From Negativicutes bacterium (GTDB lineage Bacteria; Bacillota_C; Negativicutes; Sporomusales_B; JARLHX01): a stretch of 58,771 bases of DNA. The DNA lies in contig JARLHX010000267.1 of NCBI GenBank assembly GCA_031292035.1, forward strand, positions 1 through 58,771, written 5' to 3'. Positions 1 through 9,400 of this stretch are shown here, piece by piece. Numbering within the stretch: position 1 is the stretch's first letter; the number at the start of each line of letters is the position of its first letter. Below the pieces are notes generated by a model. That model searched no databases. It was given only the letters and a program-made list of their open reading frames with translations, and had not been told where the DNA came from. A program made the position numbers and the translations under genes.

Positions 1-111
1 ACAGGCTACAATCAGGGCAACAAATGCATGAAGGCGGACTTTCATAATCAGGAAAACGATTAATGCGATAGAAACAAGCAGGACCGCTAACATTGCTCCA
101 CTAGTACCCAT
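1..111 (-). CDS. GntP-family permease, N-terminal fragment (cut by window edge)
   Basis: The first 37 codons of a gene that runs off the left edge. The ATG is at 111 on the minus strand and is preceded by a strong Shine-Dalgarno site (AGGAGG, complement of 118-123) at 7-nt spacing. The peptide is one hydrophobic helix (about residues 7-24) followed by a short basic turn (MKVRLH) and the beginning of a second hydrophobic stretch. This is how gluconate:H+ symporters of the GntP family begin, where the first helix is followed by an R-L-H-P/A-F type motif. A second, complete GntP permease lies at 34386-35714, so this would be the second family member in the window. The family call rests on 37 residues and is moderately sure; the substrate cannot be judged. 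Confidence 0.6.
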   Translation of the reverse strand, partial: MGTSGAMLAVLLVSIALIVFLIMKVRLHAFVALIVAC

Positions 112-531
112 AACTAACCTCCTAAATTTATGATGAAATCATGCCAAGCCTATACCTAATTTATCAAAATGACGTAATATTTACAATAATCACAATACTC
201 AATGGTTATCTGTTATCAAGGTCTTATATTGTGCAATTTACACAATAACCGTTTCTAAACACTTTCACCGTCGATGCCACGATAGACTAAAAATCGCTTA
301 TTGCAAGGGTTTTCTCGTTTTTTATTCTTTCACGAGGTAAGCAGGCCACATCTCCCATTATGCGAAATAACCGGCGCCAAATCAGCTTCAGGGACGGTTC
401 CTGCAGCCCTGTGTATCCGGTGTTGCCTGTTTACCCGTCCTGCAGGCAGCAAAAAACCCGCGTATCGCGGGTTTTTTGCTGCCTGATCTCTGCCGGGTTA
501 AGCCGTCCCTTTGAGCGTCTTTGGCGAAACA
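112..531. other. Intergenic region upstream of the GntP gene
   Basis: A 420-bp gap without a convincing gene. The AT-rich part (about 124-300) is the upstream region of the GntP gene on the minus strand and should hold its promoter, though I see no clear -35/-10 pair. The remainder holds a 19-bp-stem terminator hairpin (444-484). Short ORFs across 301-548 run through the hairpin and have no ribosome binding site. Confidence 0.5.
444..484. terminator. Bidirectional rho-independent terminator
   Basis: A perfect 19-bp inverted repeat (444-462 with 466-484, loop TAT) whose stem contains an A6 run and a T6 run around CCCGCG/CGCGGG. It lies downstream of the minus-strand gene at 532-1125. It is one copy of a hairpin family that recurs in this window. 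Confidence 0.85.
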
Positions 532-1125
532 TCACCTGTTATGGCTGAAATGACCGGGGTTGGGAACAGGGGCGATGGTACTGACCCATCTGTTGGTATA
601 ATTGAAGAAACCTACCGCAAATGCAGCTTCCAGGACTTCGTGGTCATTGAAACCGGCGGCCCGGAGTTTGTCTACCTGATCGGTAGAGACATCGCGGGGG
701 TTAGCGGTGGCAAAATACGCGTAATCGCACAGCGCCCGCTGTTTCGGCGTCAATTTGGCTGAGCGGTAATTGTAAGTCAGGGTATCGACCCAATTGGGGT
801 CGTCAACAAGACCGCGCAAGGCATCGGTATGGGTGGTCAGGCAATAGGAACAGTGATTGGTTGAAGATACCACCAGCCCGATCATTTCTTTATCGGCGTT
901 GCTTAAATAACAGGTTTTGGGATCAAACAATGATGCCTTGAAGTCCAAAAATCCCTTGTACTGCAGTGGATTCAAAGGCAGCACCTTAAAGAGATTGTTG
1001 ATAAACCCCCAGTTTTCCAGCTGAAAGTCCGTGTTTTTATCAAATATCTCCTGCACTTCAGGCGGGATTTCAGCTTTGTCCGGTTTTTGCAGATAAGAAA
1101 GCTGCTCATCATACTGAATGCCCAC
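532..1125 (-). CDS. Peroxidase-related (AhpD-like, carboxymuconolactone decarboxylase fold) protein
   Basis: 197 residues. The motif HCSYCLTTH (about residues 92-100) is the C-x-x-C plus downstream histidine signature of AhpD-like alkylhydroperoxidases. The overall pattern (N-terminal extension with a W-G-F-I-N-N-L stretch, C-terminal VGFFNYTNR) matches the 'uncharacterised peroxidase-related enzyme' subgroup of about 190 residues. The expected chemistry is thiol-based reduction of organic peroxides in the cytoplasm, with an unknown electron donor. The start is a GTG at 1125 with AAAGGGG about 8 nt upstream; an ATG at 1130 is out of frame. The gene stands alone between two hairpin terminators (444-484 and 1181-1218). 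Family assignment is firm, physiological substrate unknown. Confidence 0.85.
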   Translation of the reverse strand: MGIQYDEQLSYLQKPDKAEIPPEVQEIFDKNTDFQLENWGFINNLFKVLPLNPLQYKGFLDFKASLFDPKTCYLSNADKEMIGLVVSSTNHCSYCLTTHTDALRGLVDDPNWVDTLTYNYRSAKLTPKQRALCDYAYFATANPRDVSTDQVDKLRAAGFNDHEVLEAAFAVGFFNYTNRWVSTIAPVPNPGHFSHNR

Positions 1126-1180
1126 GACATCACCCCTTTAAATTTTTACTTTGACTTCGCCCCACTCCCAGGAATATCCT

Positions 1181-1218
1181 GCCGAAAAACCCGCGTAAAT
1201 ATTACGCGGGTTTTTGGC
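1181..1218. terminator. Rho-independent terminator hairpin
   Basis: Inverted repeat with the core CCCGCGTAA / TTACGCGGG and flanking A5/T5 runs, loop ATA at 1199-1201. It separates the malonate module (minus strand, ending at 1350) from the peroxidase gene and can act on both strands. Confidence 0.85.
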
Positions 1219-1349
1219 TGTGCCGGATCGCATTACCCTGCTTTTTTATTCTTGCGGGTCGAACCGCTTGTCACGTCCGGCGGTATGATCAACTCCTGTT
1301 TTGCCGAGAGAAGCCGCTTGTGGCATCGCCGCACGGTTCTTTGATTCGC

Positions 1350-2117
1350 TTACCCAAACAGATACTTGGTGGCAAGAAAGAGCACCGAGGGTCCCATCAG
1401 GCAGCCCAGTCCGGTGTGAAAGGTCGCTACCAGGGCGCCGTATGGCACCAGCCGGCGGTCGGTGGCCGCCAGTCCGGCCGATACGCCGCTCACGGTGCCG
1501 GCGAGTCCGCCAAACACCATGGCCGACCGGGGCGTTTCCAGCCGGAGAAAGCGTGCGGCGATAGGTGTCGCCACCATGACGATGATTGCCTTGACCACAC
1601 CTGTTGCAATACTCAGGGCCATGAGATCCGAACTGGCCCCGATTGCCGCGCCGGTTACCGGTCCGACGATATAGGTAACAGCACCGGCGCCGATGGTGGT
1701 CATGGCGATGGGATCCCTATAACCGAAAGCATAGGCAACGCCTGCGCCGACGACGAAAGGAACGATAGTTCCGATGAACAAGGCAACAACGCCAATCAGT
1801 CCGGCCTTTTTCGCTTCCTCCGCCTTGACTTCGAAGGCAGTGGCAACAATGGCGAAATCCCGGAGCATTGCGCCCCCCATCAGGCCGATACCGCTGAACA
1901 GCTTGATGTCGGCCAGTCCCATTTTGCCGCCGGTCTGCGTGCCGCCCCAGTACGCCAACCCCAGGCCGATCAATATAGCGATGGCTGATGCGTGTACCCG
2001 CCCAAAAGTCAGGCGTCGCGATAAATGAGTCGATAAATACATAATGATACCGACCGCGGCAAAGGCGGTTATCAGGCTATTTTGCAGCGCGACATTCTCG
2101 AACATATGCAACATCAT
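1350..2117 (-). CDS. madM: Malonate transporter subunit MadM
   Basis: 255 residues, strongly hydrophobic, with about eight predicted membrane helices. Sequence features match MadM, the larger subunit of the MadLM Na+-dependent malonate carrier: the GRVHASAIAI segment, glycine-rich IGAGAVTYIVGPVTGAAIGA, and the tail GALVATFHTGLGCLMGPSVL. The ATG at 2117 follows AGGAGG at 6-nt spacing. The gene lies 21 nt after madL, with which it forms the two-subunit transporter in the inner membrane, and downstream of a class III CoA-transferase, so imported malonate is probably turned into malonyl-CoA. No malonate decarboxylase genes are in the window. Confidence 0.9.
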   Translation of the reverse strand: MMLHMFENVALQNSLITAFAAVGIIMYLSTHLSRRLTFGRVHASAIAILIGLGLAYWGGTQTGGKMGLADIKLFSGIGLMGGAMLRDFAIVATAFEVKAEEAKKAGLIGVVALFIGTIVPFVVGAGVAYAFGYRDPIAMTTIGAGAVTYIVGPVTGAAIGASSDLMALSIATGVVKAIIVMVATPIAARFLRLETPRSAMVFGGLAGTVSGVSAGLAATDRRLVPYGALVATFHTGLGCLMGPSVLFLATKYLFG

Positions 2118-2138
2118 TAGACCCCTCCTATCGTTTTT

Positions 2139-2546
2139 TTACCTCTCCTGAGTTTGCTCAGCCAAAAGCTTTTTGGCTGCTTCGACGCTCTCCGGAGATT
2201 CCATGCGATTGATCAGGGAAATGAAGCAGGCGCAGGCGACAAAGGCGCCCAACGCCCCAAGCAGCGCCACCGGTCCGCCCTTTAACGCGGCAACGACATT
2301 CTGCTGGGCTGCCATGGCTACCACCACCGGGATGTACATCGCTCCCCAGTAGGCAGCCCCGGCTTCCGTTGCCTTGGGCATGAGATTTTTTTTGTGCATG
2401 TAAAGCCTGGCAAATATCAGAAGTAACATTGCTATGCCGACTCCGCCGACGTTTGCTTTCGCTCCGATGGCTACGCCGAGAAGATCACCCAGGAAGACCC
2501 CGATAAGATGACAGGCCGCCAGTAAAGCTGTTCCATAGATAATCAT
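2139..2546 (-). CDS. madL: Malonate transporter subunit MadL
   Basis: 135 residues with four predicted membrane helices, the normal size for MadL. The motifs IYGTALLAACHLIGVFLGDLLG and KANVGGVGIAMLLLI are characteristic of the small subunit of the MadLM malonate:Na+ symporter. The start is taken as the ATG at 2546, 7 nt after AGGAGG; the adjoining GTG at 2549 is too close to the ribosome binding site. The order CoA-transferase - madL - madM on one strand with short gaps suggests a single operon. Confidence 0.9.
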   Translation of the reverse strand: MIIYGTALLAACHLIGVFLGDLLGVAIGAKANVGGVGIAMLLLIFARLYMHKKNLMPKATEAGAAYWGAMYIPVVVAMAAQQNVVAALKGGPVALLGALGAFVACACFISLINRMESPESVEAAKKLLAEQTQER

Positions 2547-2622
2547 CACTATACCTCCTCTTGGTTTTCGGCAATCGAATTGAGCTTATTACCCACCTGA
2601 CATTTACAATAAGCAGCAGAGG

Positions 2623-3810
2623 TTACACTACGTTCTTCTCTTTGAGTTCCGCTACCTCTTCGGCCGTGAATCCCAAGATTTCATGCAGGATTTCCGCGGT
2701 GTGTTGACCAAGAAGCGGTGCGGGGCTTTCCACGGAACCCGGTGTCTCTGACATCTTGATTGGAATACCCGGCATTTTGACCTTGCCGGCGATCGGATGG
2801 TCGGTTTCAATAATCATATCCCGGCTTTTCACCTGAACATCGTTCACTACGCGGTCGATGGTATTGATAGGACCGTTGGGAATTCCCGCTTTTTCGAGAA
2901 CTTCCAGCCACTCATCCACCGTTTTGTCCGGAAATACCGTATCCAAAATAGCTTTCAAGGCTTTTTGATTTTCGGTACGTTTCGGGTTTGAGACAAAGCG
3001 TTCATCGGTAATCATCTCCGGTTTACCGATAAGGTTGCAGAATGTGGCCCACAATCTGTCGTTGCCGACAGCAATGATGACATAACCGTCTTTGGCTTGA
3101 AAGGCCTCGAACGGCGTAATGGAAGGGTGACGATTGCCAATGGGTTTCGGAACAACGCCGGAGGACACATAGCGGGCAATCGCGTTTTCCAAAATGGCAA
3201 CCTGGCAATCCAGCATGGCGACATCCACTTTCTGGCCGATACCCGACACTTCCCGGTTGTACAAGGCAGTCATTGTGCCAAAGGCGGCAAACAGTCCGGC
3301 GGTAATATCGCCAACTGATGCGCCTACCCGGGTGGGTTCACCATTTTCCTGCCCGGTGATACTCATAATGCCGCCCATCCCCTGTACAATCACATCATAA
3401 GCAGGTCTTTCCGAATAAGGACCGGTGTGCCCAAAACCCGAGCAGGCTGTATATATCAATTTCGGGTTGATTTTTTTTAGTTCTTCGTAACCAAGCCCGA
3501 ATTTTTCCATTGTGCCGGGACGGTAGTTTTCCAGCACAACGTCAGCCTTCTTAACCATTGCCTTAAATAGTTCCCGCGCCTTTTCTTCTTTAAGATTCAG
3601 CGTCATGGATCGCTTACCGCGATTAAGACTCATGAAATAGACACTTTCTTTTCCGATAAAGGGACCGAAAGCTCTTGAATCATCTCCTCCTTTCGGAGCT
3701 TCCATTTTAATTACATTGGCACCAAAATCAGCCAGCATCATAGCAGCGTAAGGACCTGCCAGAACCCGCGTCAGATCGAGTACAACGATCCCTTCCAATG
3801 GCTTTCTCAT
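2623..3810 (-). CDS. Class III (CaiB/BaiF family) CoA-transferase
   Basis: 395 residues, full length for the family. The N-terminal VLDLTRVLAGPYAAMMLADFGA and the catalytic aspartate in GASVGDITAG (D168, equivalent to Asp169 of formyl-CoA transferase) are present, as are the FEAFQAKDG and GIPNGPI motifs of the large and small domains. Members move CoA between dicarboxylic or hydroxy acids through mixed anhydride and thioester intermediates. Because madL and madM follow at once, I infer that this one activates malonate by CoA transfer from a donor such as acetyl-CoA or succinyl-CoA. The donor cannot be read from sequence, and oxalate/formate is the main alternative. The ATG at 3810 is preceded by GGGGAGG. 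Confidence 0.85.
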   Translation of the reverse strand: MRKPLEGIVVLDLTRVLAGPYAAMMLADFGANVIKMEAPKGGDDSRAFGPFIGKESVYFMSLNRGKRSMTLNLKEEKARELFKAMVKKADVVLENYRPGTMEKFGLGYEELKKINPKLIYTACSGFGHTGPYSERPAYDVIVQGMGGIMSITGQENGEPTRVGASVGDITAGLFAAFGTMTALYNREVSGIGQKVDVAMLDCQVAILENAIARYVSSGVVPKPIGNRHPSITPFEAFQAKDGYVIIAVGNDRLWATFCNLIGKPEMITDERFVSNPKRTENQKALKAILDTVFPDKTVDEWLEVLEKAGIPNGPINTIDRVVNDVQVKSRDMIIETDHPIAGKVKMPGIPIKMSETPGSVESPAPLLGQHTAEILHEILGFTAEEVAELKEKNVV

Positions 3811-3885
3811 AACAAGACCTCCCCAACATCATTTTTCGGAAATGTCACGCAATTTAGACAATGAGAGTATATCATGCGCACCGTG

Positions 3886-3919
3886 CTAAAAACAAGGCCC
3901 TCTCAGGCCTTGTTTATGA
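3886..3919 (-). terminator. Rho-independent terminator of the permease-SBP fusion gene
   Basis: A 10-bp stem (3890-3899 with 3906-3915, loop CTCTCA) followed on the minus strand by a T5 run. It lies just after the stop codon of the minus-strand gene at 3939. Confidence 0.8.
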
Positions 3920-3938
3920 AACCAGCTCGCCACTCGTC

Positions 3939-6032
3939 CTATTTGCCCGGACCAAACCATTTCTCACGAAGAGCCTTAAGCTCTCCGTTCTTTTTCATTT
4001 CTTCCAAGGCCTTGTTCATTTTGTCGCCCAGCGCTTTATTATTTTTATCATACGCTATGGCGTATTCTTCTTTTTTCAGGGAACTCATCACCAAATCGGA
4101 CGGCAATAGGCCCCTGGCGATAAGATTTTCCAGAATCAGCCGGTCATGCACAAGGGCATCCAGCATTCCCAGGGAAAAATCCTTGGCCATGTCAACATTG
4201 GACGCAAAGGACCTTACTTTTGCCCCGTCGACACCTGTTGCCAGGGTCTCCCCGGTTGACCCACTGTTCACGCCGACTGTGAGTCCTGTCAATTCGCCGG
4301 CAGCAGTTGCCGTTCGTCCTTTTCCGGCCAATACGGACAATCCGCCATCCTCAATGTAAGGTACAGTAAAGCCGACAACCTTCTTTCGCTCCTCGGTCAC
4401 CGACAGCGAACCAATCGCCACCTCTGCGTAATTTTTGGTGACTGCTTCAAACATCTTTTCCAGTGGAATCGGCCGGTAGACTACCTTGACGCCAATTTTT
4501 TCGGCAATGGCATCCATGAGTTCGACATCAAAACCTATCAGTTTTCCCTTTTGTTCGAAAGAGAACGGCGGACTGCTGGGTTCGATCGCCACGTTAATTT
4601 GCGGCCGCGTATCAAACACTTGCACCGACAGCCCAATCATCGCCATCAAAAACAGGCAGCACAGAGCAATGACATATTTTTTCCGCAGCAGCGGTAAAGC
4701 AAAACCTGTCGGTCCCTGGCGACCCATATAATAATATATCGGCACACCGACCAGTATCAGGCCAACGGCAGCGATTCCGTTGACAAACTGGGCGGTTATC
4801 ATGCCGTAGAGGACATAGATGGCGCCGCCGATGGCGATCAGCGGAATAATCGGGTACAAGGGTACCTTGTAGCTCCGCGGCATGTCGGCGTGTGTCCGCC
4901 GGGCGATGAACACCCCGATGAAGGTCAGCAGATAGAACATCCAGATGGAAAACATCGCGACATCGGACAGGCGGTCGGCGTCAAGCAGCCGGTAGTACAG
5001 ATAAGAAAAGCCCATTAAGAGTAGCAGCGCATTGAGCGGCGACTTACTGTCCGGGTCGATTTTCTTCCATAACTGCGCCCCGGGAATATGGCCCCGCTCC
5101 CCCATCACGAAGATGGTGCGGGAAAGGGTCATTGCATATCCGTTCAGACCGCCGAGAATAGCAATCATAATTCCGACCGAAACAAGATTTCCGCCCAGCA
5201 GCCCAAACAGGGTCTGGGCGGCGATCGCCGAAGCATCATGGCCGAGAGAGACGATCTGGTCGGCCGGCAGCACCTTGAGCAAGGCAATATTGATGACGAT
5301 ATAAACCACCGACAGAAAGGACACGCCGCCGATGATCGCCTGGGGAAGAATCTTGCCGGGGTTTTTCATCTCGCCCGCCACCGAGGCTACCTGGGCCCAC
5401 CCGTCATAGGCAAAAAGGGTCGCCAGCACCGCCGCGGAAAACGGCGCTGCCACCGGCACGCCGCTGCTCATCCCCAGCACCTGTCCGTTGCCCTTCCAAA
5501 GTCCGAACACCACCAGCAAAAAAACCGGGATGAGTTTGCAGAAGGTGGCCCCGGTCTGCAGCCAGCCGGCCTGACGGACGCCGATGCTGTTGACAAATAT
5601 CACAAATGTCATAACCCCGGCACCGACCACCACGGCGTATTGCGACCCGATATCAAACAATGTGCAGAACACCGAACTGAAATAGCCGGCCAGCGCGCCA
5701 ATCGACGCCGGACCATACAGCATCATGATCATCCAGCCATACAAAAAAGCCGTCTTGGGTCCAAACAATTCTTCCAGATAGATATAGACGCCGCCAGTCC
5801 GGGGAAACAACACCCCCAGTTCACACAGCGTCAGTCCGCCGGCCATCGACAGCAATCCGCCGATCACCCACGCCGTCGCCGCCCCGGTTGAGTCCCCGGC
5901 CATGGCAAGTACCGCCGGAGGTTTCATAAACGCGCCGGCGCCAAGAACCATTCCAACGACAAGCGACAGCGCCGCCACCAGCCCAAGGTCTTTGCTCACC
6001 GTCCCCGGGGACGGATCTTTCACAACTTTCAT
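3939..6032 (-). CDS. Amino acid permease (APC superfamily) fused to a C-terminal solute-binding domain
   Basis: 697 residues (from the ATG at 6032, 7 nt after AAGGGAGC). About residues 15-440 form a 12-helix APC-superfamily permease, with the unwound TM1 motif GMVLGAGAF, the GGVYIYL segment, and FAYDGWAQVASVAGEMKNPGK typical of the LAT/SteT-like branch. An extra hydrophobic helix (about 454-474) is followed by a full family-3 solute-binding domain (about 478-697): INVAIEPSSPPFSF, GFDVELMDAIAEKIG, AIGSLSVTEER and a C-terminal ELKALREKWFG. With both permease ends cytoplasmic, helix 13 would put the binding domain outside, next to the permease. Such binding domains normally serve ABC or TRAP systems, so the fusion is odd. 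Substrate is probably an amino acid. Monocistronic, with its own terminator. Confidence 0.88.
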   Translation of the reverse strand: MKVVKDPSPGTVSKDLGLVAALSLVVGMVLGAGAFMKPPAVLAMAGDSTGAATAWVIGGLLSMAGGLTLCELGVLFPRTGGVYIYLEELFGPKTAFLYGWMIMMLYGPASIGALAGYFSSVFCTLFDIGSQYAVVVGAGVMTFVIFVNSIGVRQAGWLQTGATFCKLIPVFLLVVFGLWKGNGQVLGMSSGVPVAAPFSAAVLATLFAYDGWAQVASVAGEMKNPGKILPQAIIGGVSFLSVVYIVINIALLKVLPADQIVSLGHDASAIAAQTLFGLLGGNLVSVGIMIAILGGLNGYAMTLSRTIFVMGERGHIPGAQLWKKIDPDSKSPLNALLLLMGFSYLYYRLLDADRLSDVAMFSIWMFYLLTFIGVFIARRTHADMPRSYKVPLYPIIPLIAIGGAIYVLYGMITAQFVNGIAAVGLILVGVPIYYYMGRQGPTGFALPLLRKKYVIALCCLFLMAMIGLSVQVFDTRPQINVAIEPSSPPFSFEQKGKLIGFDVELMDAIAEKIGVKVVYRPIPLEKMFEAVTKNYAEVAIGSLSVTEERKKVVGFTVPYIEDGGLSVLAGKGRTATAAGELTGLTVGVNSGSTGETLATGVDGAKVRSFASNVDMAKDFSLGMLDALVHDRLILENLIARGLLPSDLVMSSLKKEEYAIAYDKNNKALGDKMNKALEEMKKNGELKALREKWFGPGK

Positions 6033-6357
6033 AGTCAAGCTCCCTTCTTACCGCACATGCAGGAATATTGGACTGGCAAGGGAATATAGTGGACAATTCG
6101 GATAAAAGCAGGGATGAATTCGGTTTCAAGGCAATCAAAATAAGAAGCCTTGTTGTCTTCCAGTTCCTGTCCTGTTTCTATAACCGATCTGCTGCGCAGT
6201 CTAATCATATTGGGCTATTTTCTCTATTTCTATCATTACTTGTCAAAATTCGCCACAAAATACGAATTACCTGTCGAATTTTAGTGGATTTTTCGCCTAT
6301 CTCCGCAACGCCAAAACTCCCGGTCGCGCCGCCGGCCAACCGCCCCCTCAAACGGCA

Positions 6358-6382
6358 AGAACCCGCGAATTTCGCGGGTTCT
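6358..6382. terminator. Terminator hairpin of the CCCGCG family
   Basis: A 12-bp inverted repeat AGAACCCGCGAA / TTCGCGGGTTCT with a one-base centre. It lies about 85 nt after the stop of the RND pump gene on the minus strand. The rest of the 6033-6465 gap holds the upstream region of the permease fusion gene and no convincing ORF. Confidence 0.7.
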
Positions 6383-6465
6383 CTGGTATTCCGGATTCAA
6401 TTGATAACAGCGAAGCGATCACCTGCAAGACCAAAACTTGCTCATGTTGCTGTACCTGTCGAGAG

Positions 6466-9400
6466 TTATTTACCCCCGTTATTACGCCCCACAGCCATGC
6501 CGGTTTTTAGCGTCTTTATCCGCTCCAAGACAGCCCTGAAGTTAAGCCATCTGCTGAATGGGTTGGTCTGGAAATACAAAAATATGATCGGTGTTATGAT
6601 CAACGTAAACACCGTGGATGTCAAAAGTCCGCCGATGATCACCCAGGCCATGCACACCCTGGTCTCGGACCCCTCGGTCATTGCCAGGGCGGTCGGGAGC
6701 ATGCCCACAACCATCGTTATTGTTGTCATGAAGATCGGCTTCAGTCTGGTTTTGCCGGCCTCAATGATCGCATCAACGGCACTATAGCCGCGCTCCATCA
6801 AGGTAAGCGTATAATCCAGCAGCAAGGTTCCGTTTTTTGCCACCAGTCCGTCCATCACCAGTATGCCGATCAGCGAGTAAAGATTGATCGTATTGTGGGT
6901 AACCGCAAGCAGCAGCAGCGATCCGATTAAACCAAGCGGCAGGGAAAACATCCTGATCAGCGGTGTTGAAAATGACTCATACAGCACAGCCAGCAGCATA
7001 TACACCAGTACCAGCGACAAGGCCAAGGCCTGGAACATCTCACCGAAAGTATCCTGCATGCTGGTGGCCTGCCCGGCAAAACGATAGGCGACCTCTTGTC
7101 CCAAGATATCCGGTGTCAGCTTGCCGGCAATTTCATTGAGAACTTCCTGAAGGGGCCGATCGGTGATATTTGCCGTGATAGTAACGGACCGTTGTTTATC
7201 AATCCGGAATAACTGCACCGGACCGGTGCCTTCGGTGATTTTCGCAACATCGCCAAGCGATATCTGGGATTTGCCGGCCATGATCGGCAGTGACTGGATA
7301 TCGGATACCCTGAAGCCGTCGCTGCCTTTCAGCCTTACGTTGATATCCGTATCCTGCCCGTCGTTGGTGGGGTCATTGGCGTAAACGCCGGCCTGTTGGC
7401 CGGTAATAGCGACATTGAATACATTCGTCACTTCGGCAACCGATGTATTAAAAAATTTCACTCTTTCCCGATCGACAGCCAGCTGAATCTCCGGCATTCC
7501 TTCGGTATAGTTGCTTTTGACGTCCTTCAGTCCTTTTACCTGGGAAAGCGTGGTCAGCACCTGAGAATTGGCCTTTACCAGCATATCCATGTTAGACCCG
7601 AGCAGTTGAATCTGAACCGGCGCCGATGATCCTCCTCCCCCGGAGCCGGAAACCCCCGCCACGGAAGATTGCGTTTCGCTGACCCTGGTGGTTGCGTTGG
7701 ATATATTTTGGGCGGCATAAGCCCGTACCTGGTCAGTTACCTCCCAGACGCTACGTTTGCGGTCTTTTCGGTCGACAAGCTGGACTGAGATGGAACCGTT
7801 ATTAGTGGTCGGCCTGCCAACACTTGATAAGTAGTTTGTCACTTCCGGCAAGGTTTGTAAATATTGCTCAAGATTGGCGATGACCTTGTTGGTCTGCTCA
7901 ATATTCTGCCCGACAGGCAATTCCACCGCTATCCGAAAACTGGCCTCGTCGGTTCGGGGCATATATTCCGCCCCGATAATGCCCAGCGGAATTAACGCTA
8001 TTGAGAAGGCAAAAAGGGCCAGAACACTGACAACAACCTTCTTCCGGTTAGTCAACGCTTTTCTTAGTATTCTTTCATACTGGACAGTCGCGGTTTCTTC
8101 CAGCCTGTTCATGAAGTCCCATGTGCGGCCTTTGGCCTCAATAAGACCGTTTTTAAACAGGATGGAAGCAATCATCGGGGTAAGGGTAAAAGAAACGAAC
8201 ATCGAGAACAAAGTCGCAAATACAATGGTAAGACCAAATTGGCGGAAAAACTGTCCGGTCATTCCGGTCATAAAGGCAATTGGCATGAAAACAACCACGT
8301 CGCAAAGCGTAATTGCAATAGCCGCCATGCCGATCTCGGTTCGCCCTTCCTCCGCGGCGACTGCCGGTTTTTTGCCCATCTGCATATGCCTGTGGATGTT
8401 TTCCAGCACGACAATGGAATCATCCACCAAAATGCCGATACAAAGCGCCATGCCCATCAAAGACATCATGTTGAAACTGAAACCGGCAATATACATGATA
8501 AAGAAAGTCGAGATGAGCGAGGTAGGAATGGCAACAATTACGGCAACGGTAGATCGCCAACCCCGCAGGAACAGATAGAGTATCAGGCCGGTGGTAAAAA
8601 GGCCTTCCATCAAACTGCCCAGCGTGTTGGAAAGGGAATTGCTGACATACTGGGCTGCGTCGGTAATCACAACGAATCTGTAGCTGGGATACTCCGCCTG
8701 CAAGCTGGCCAACTGGGCCCGGACATTTTTGACGGTGCTGACAATGTTGGCGTCGCTGTTCATATAGACCGACAGGGAAACGGCGTCTGCCCCGTTGGTA
8801 CGGCTGTAACGGGTAACCCGGGCATCCTGCTCCTTGATGGTAGCCACGTCTTTCAGCGGTATAGCAACCCCGATGGCGTTGGGTACATTGATTTTGGCAA
8901 TTTCTTCGGGAGTCAGATATTGAGCCACCAGCCGGACGTCAGCCTGGGTATTCTTGTTATATACAGTACCGGAAGGAAGCAATACATTTTCGCCCTTTAT
9001 TGAATTGACAATCTGATTCAGCGTCAGATTATAAAAGCGCAGTTTATTCCGGTCGACCTCGACGGCGACCTCCTTATCCCGGCCGCCGTCAAGCTGCACT
9101 TCCGAAACGCCGTCCGCCCGCTGCAGCCGTTCTTTAAAAATATTGTTTGCCTTTGAATATACGTCATCAAGCGGCTCAGGCGATAACACCGCAATTTCCA
9201 GTACCGCCGACGCATTGACATCACGTTTGACGACAACCGGCTCGTCAATGCCGTCAGGCAGGCTCCGCCTGGCGGAGTTGACCTGCTTGGTTGCATCGAT
9301 GGAAGCAATATCCGAGTTGGCGGTTAAATCGAATTCCATGATGATTGTTGCATTTCCCGGACTGGCGATCGAAGTGATATGTTTTACATGGGCCACGGAA

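Noticed and set aside
301..548. Short plus-strand ORFs near the left edge
   Set aside because: They read through the 19-bp terminator stem and have no ribosome binding site.
1320..1988. Plus-strand ORF of 222 codons opposite madM
   Set aside because: Frame shadow of madM with no start signal and a composition (Arg/Gly/Asp-rich) typical of antisense reading of a membrane protein gene.
5088..5891. Plus-strand ORF of 267 codons opposite the permease fusion
   Set aside because: His/Gln/Arg-rich antisense shadow of a membrane protein gene.
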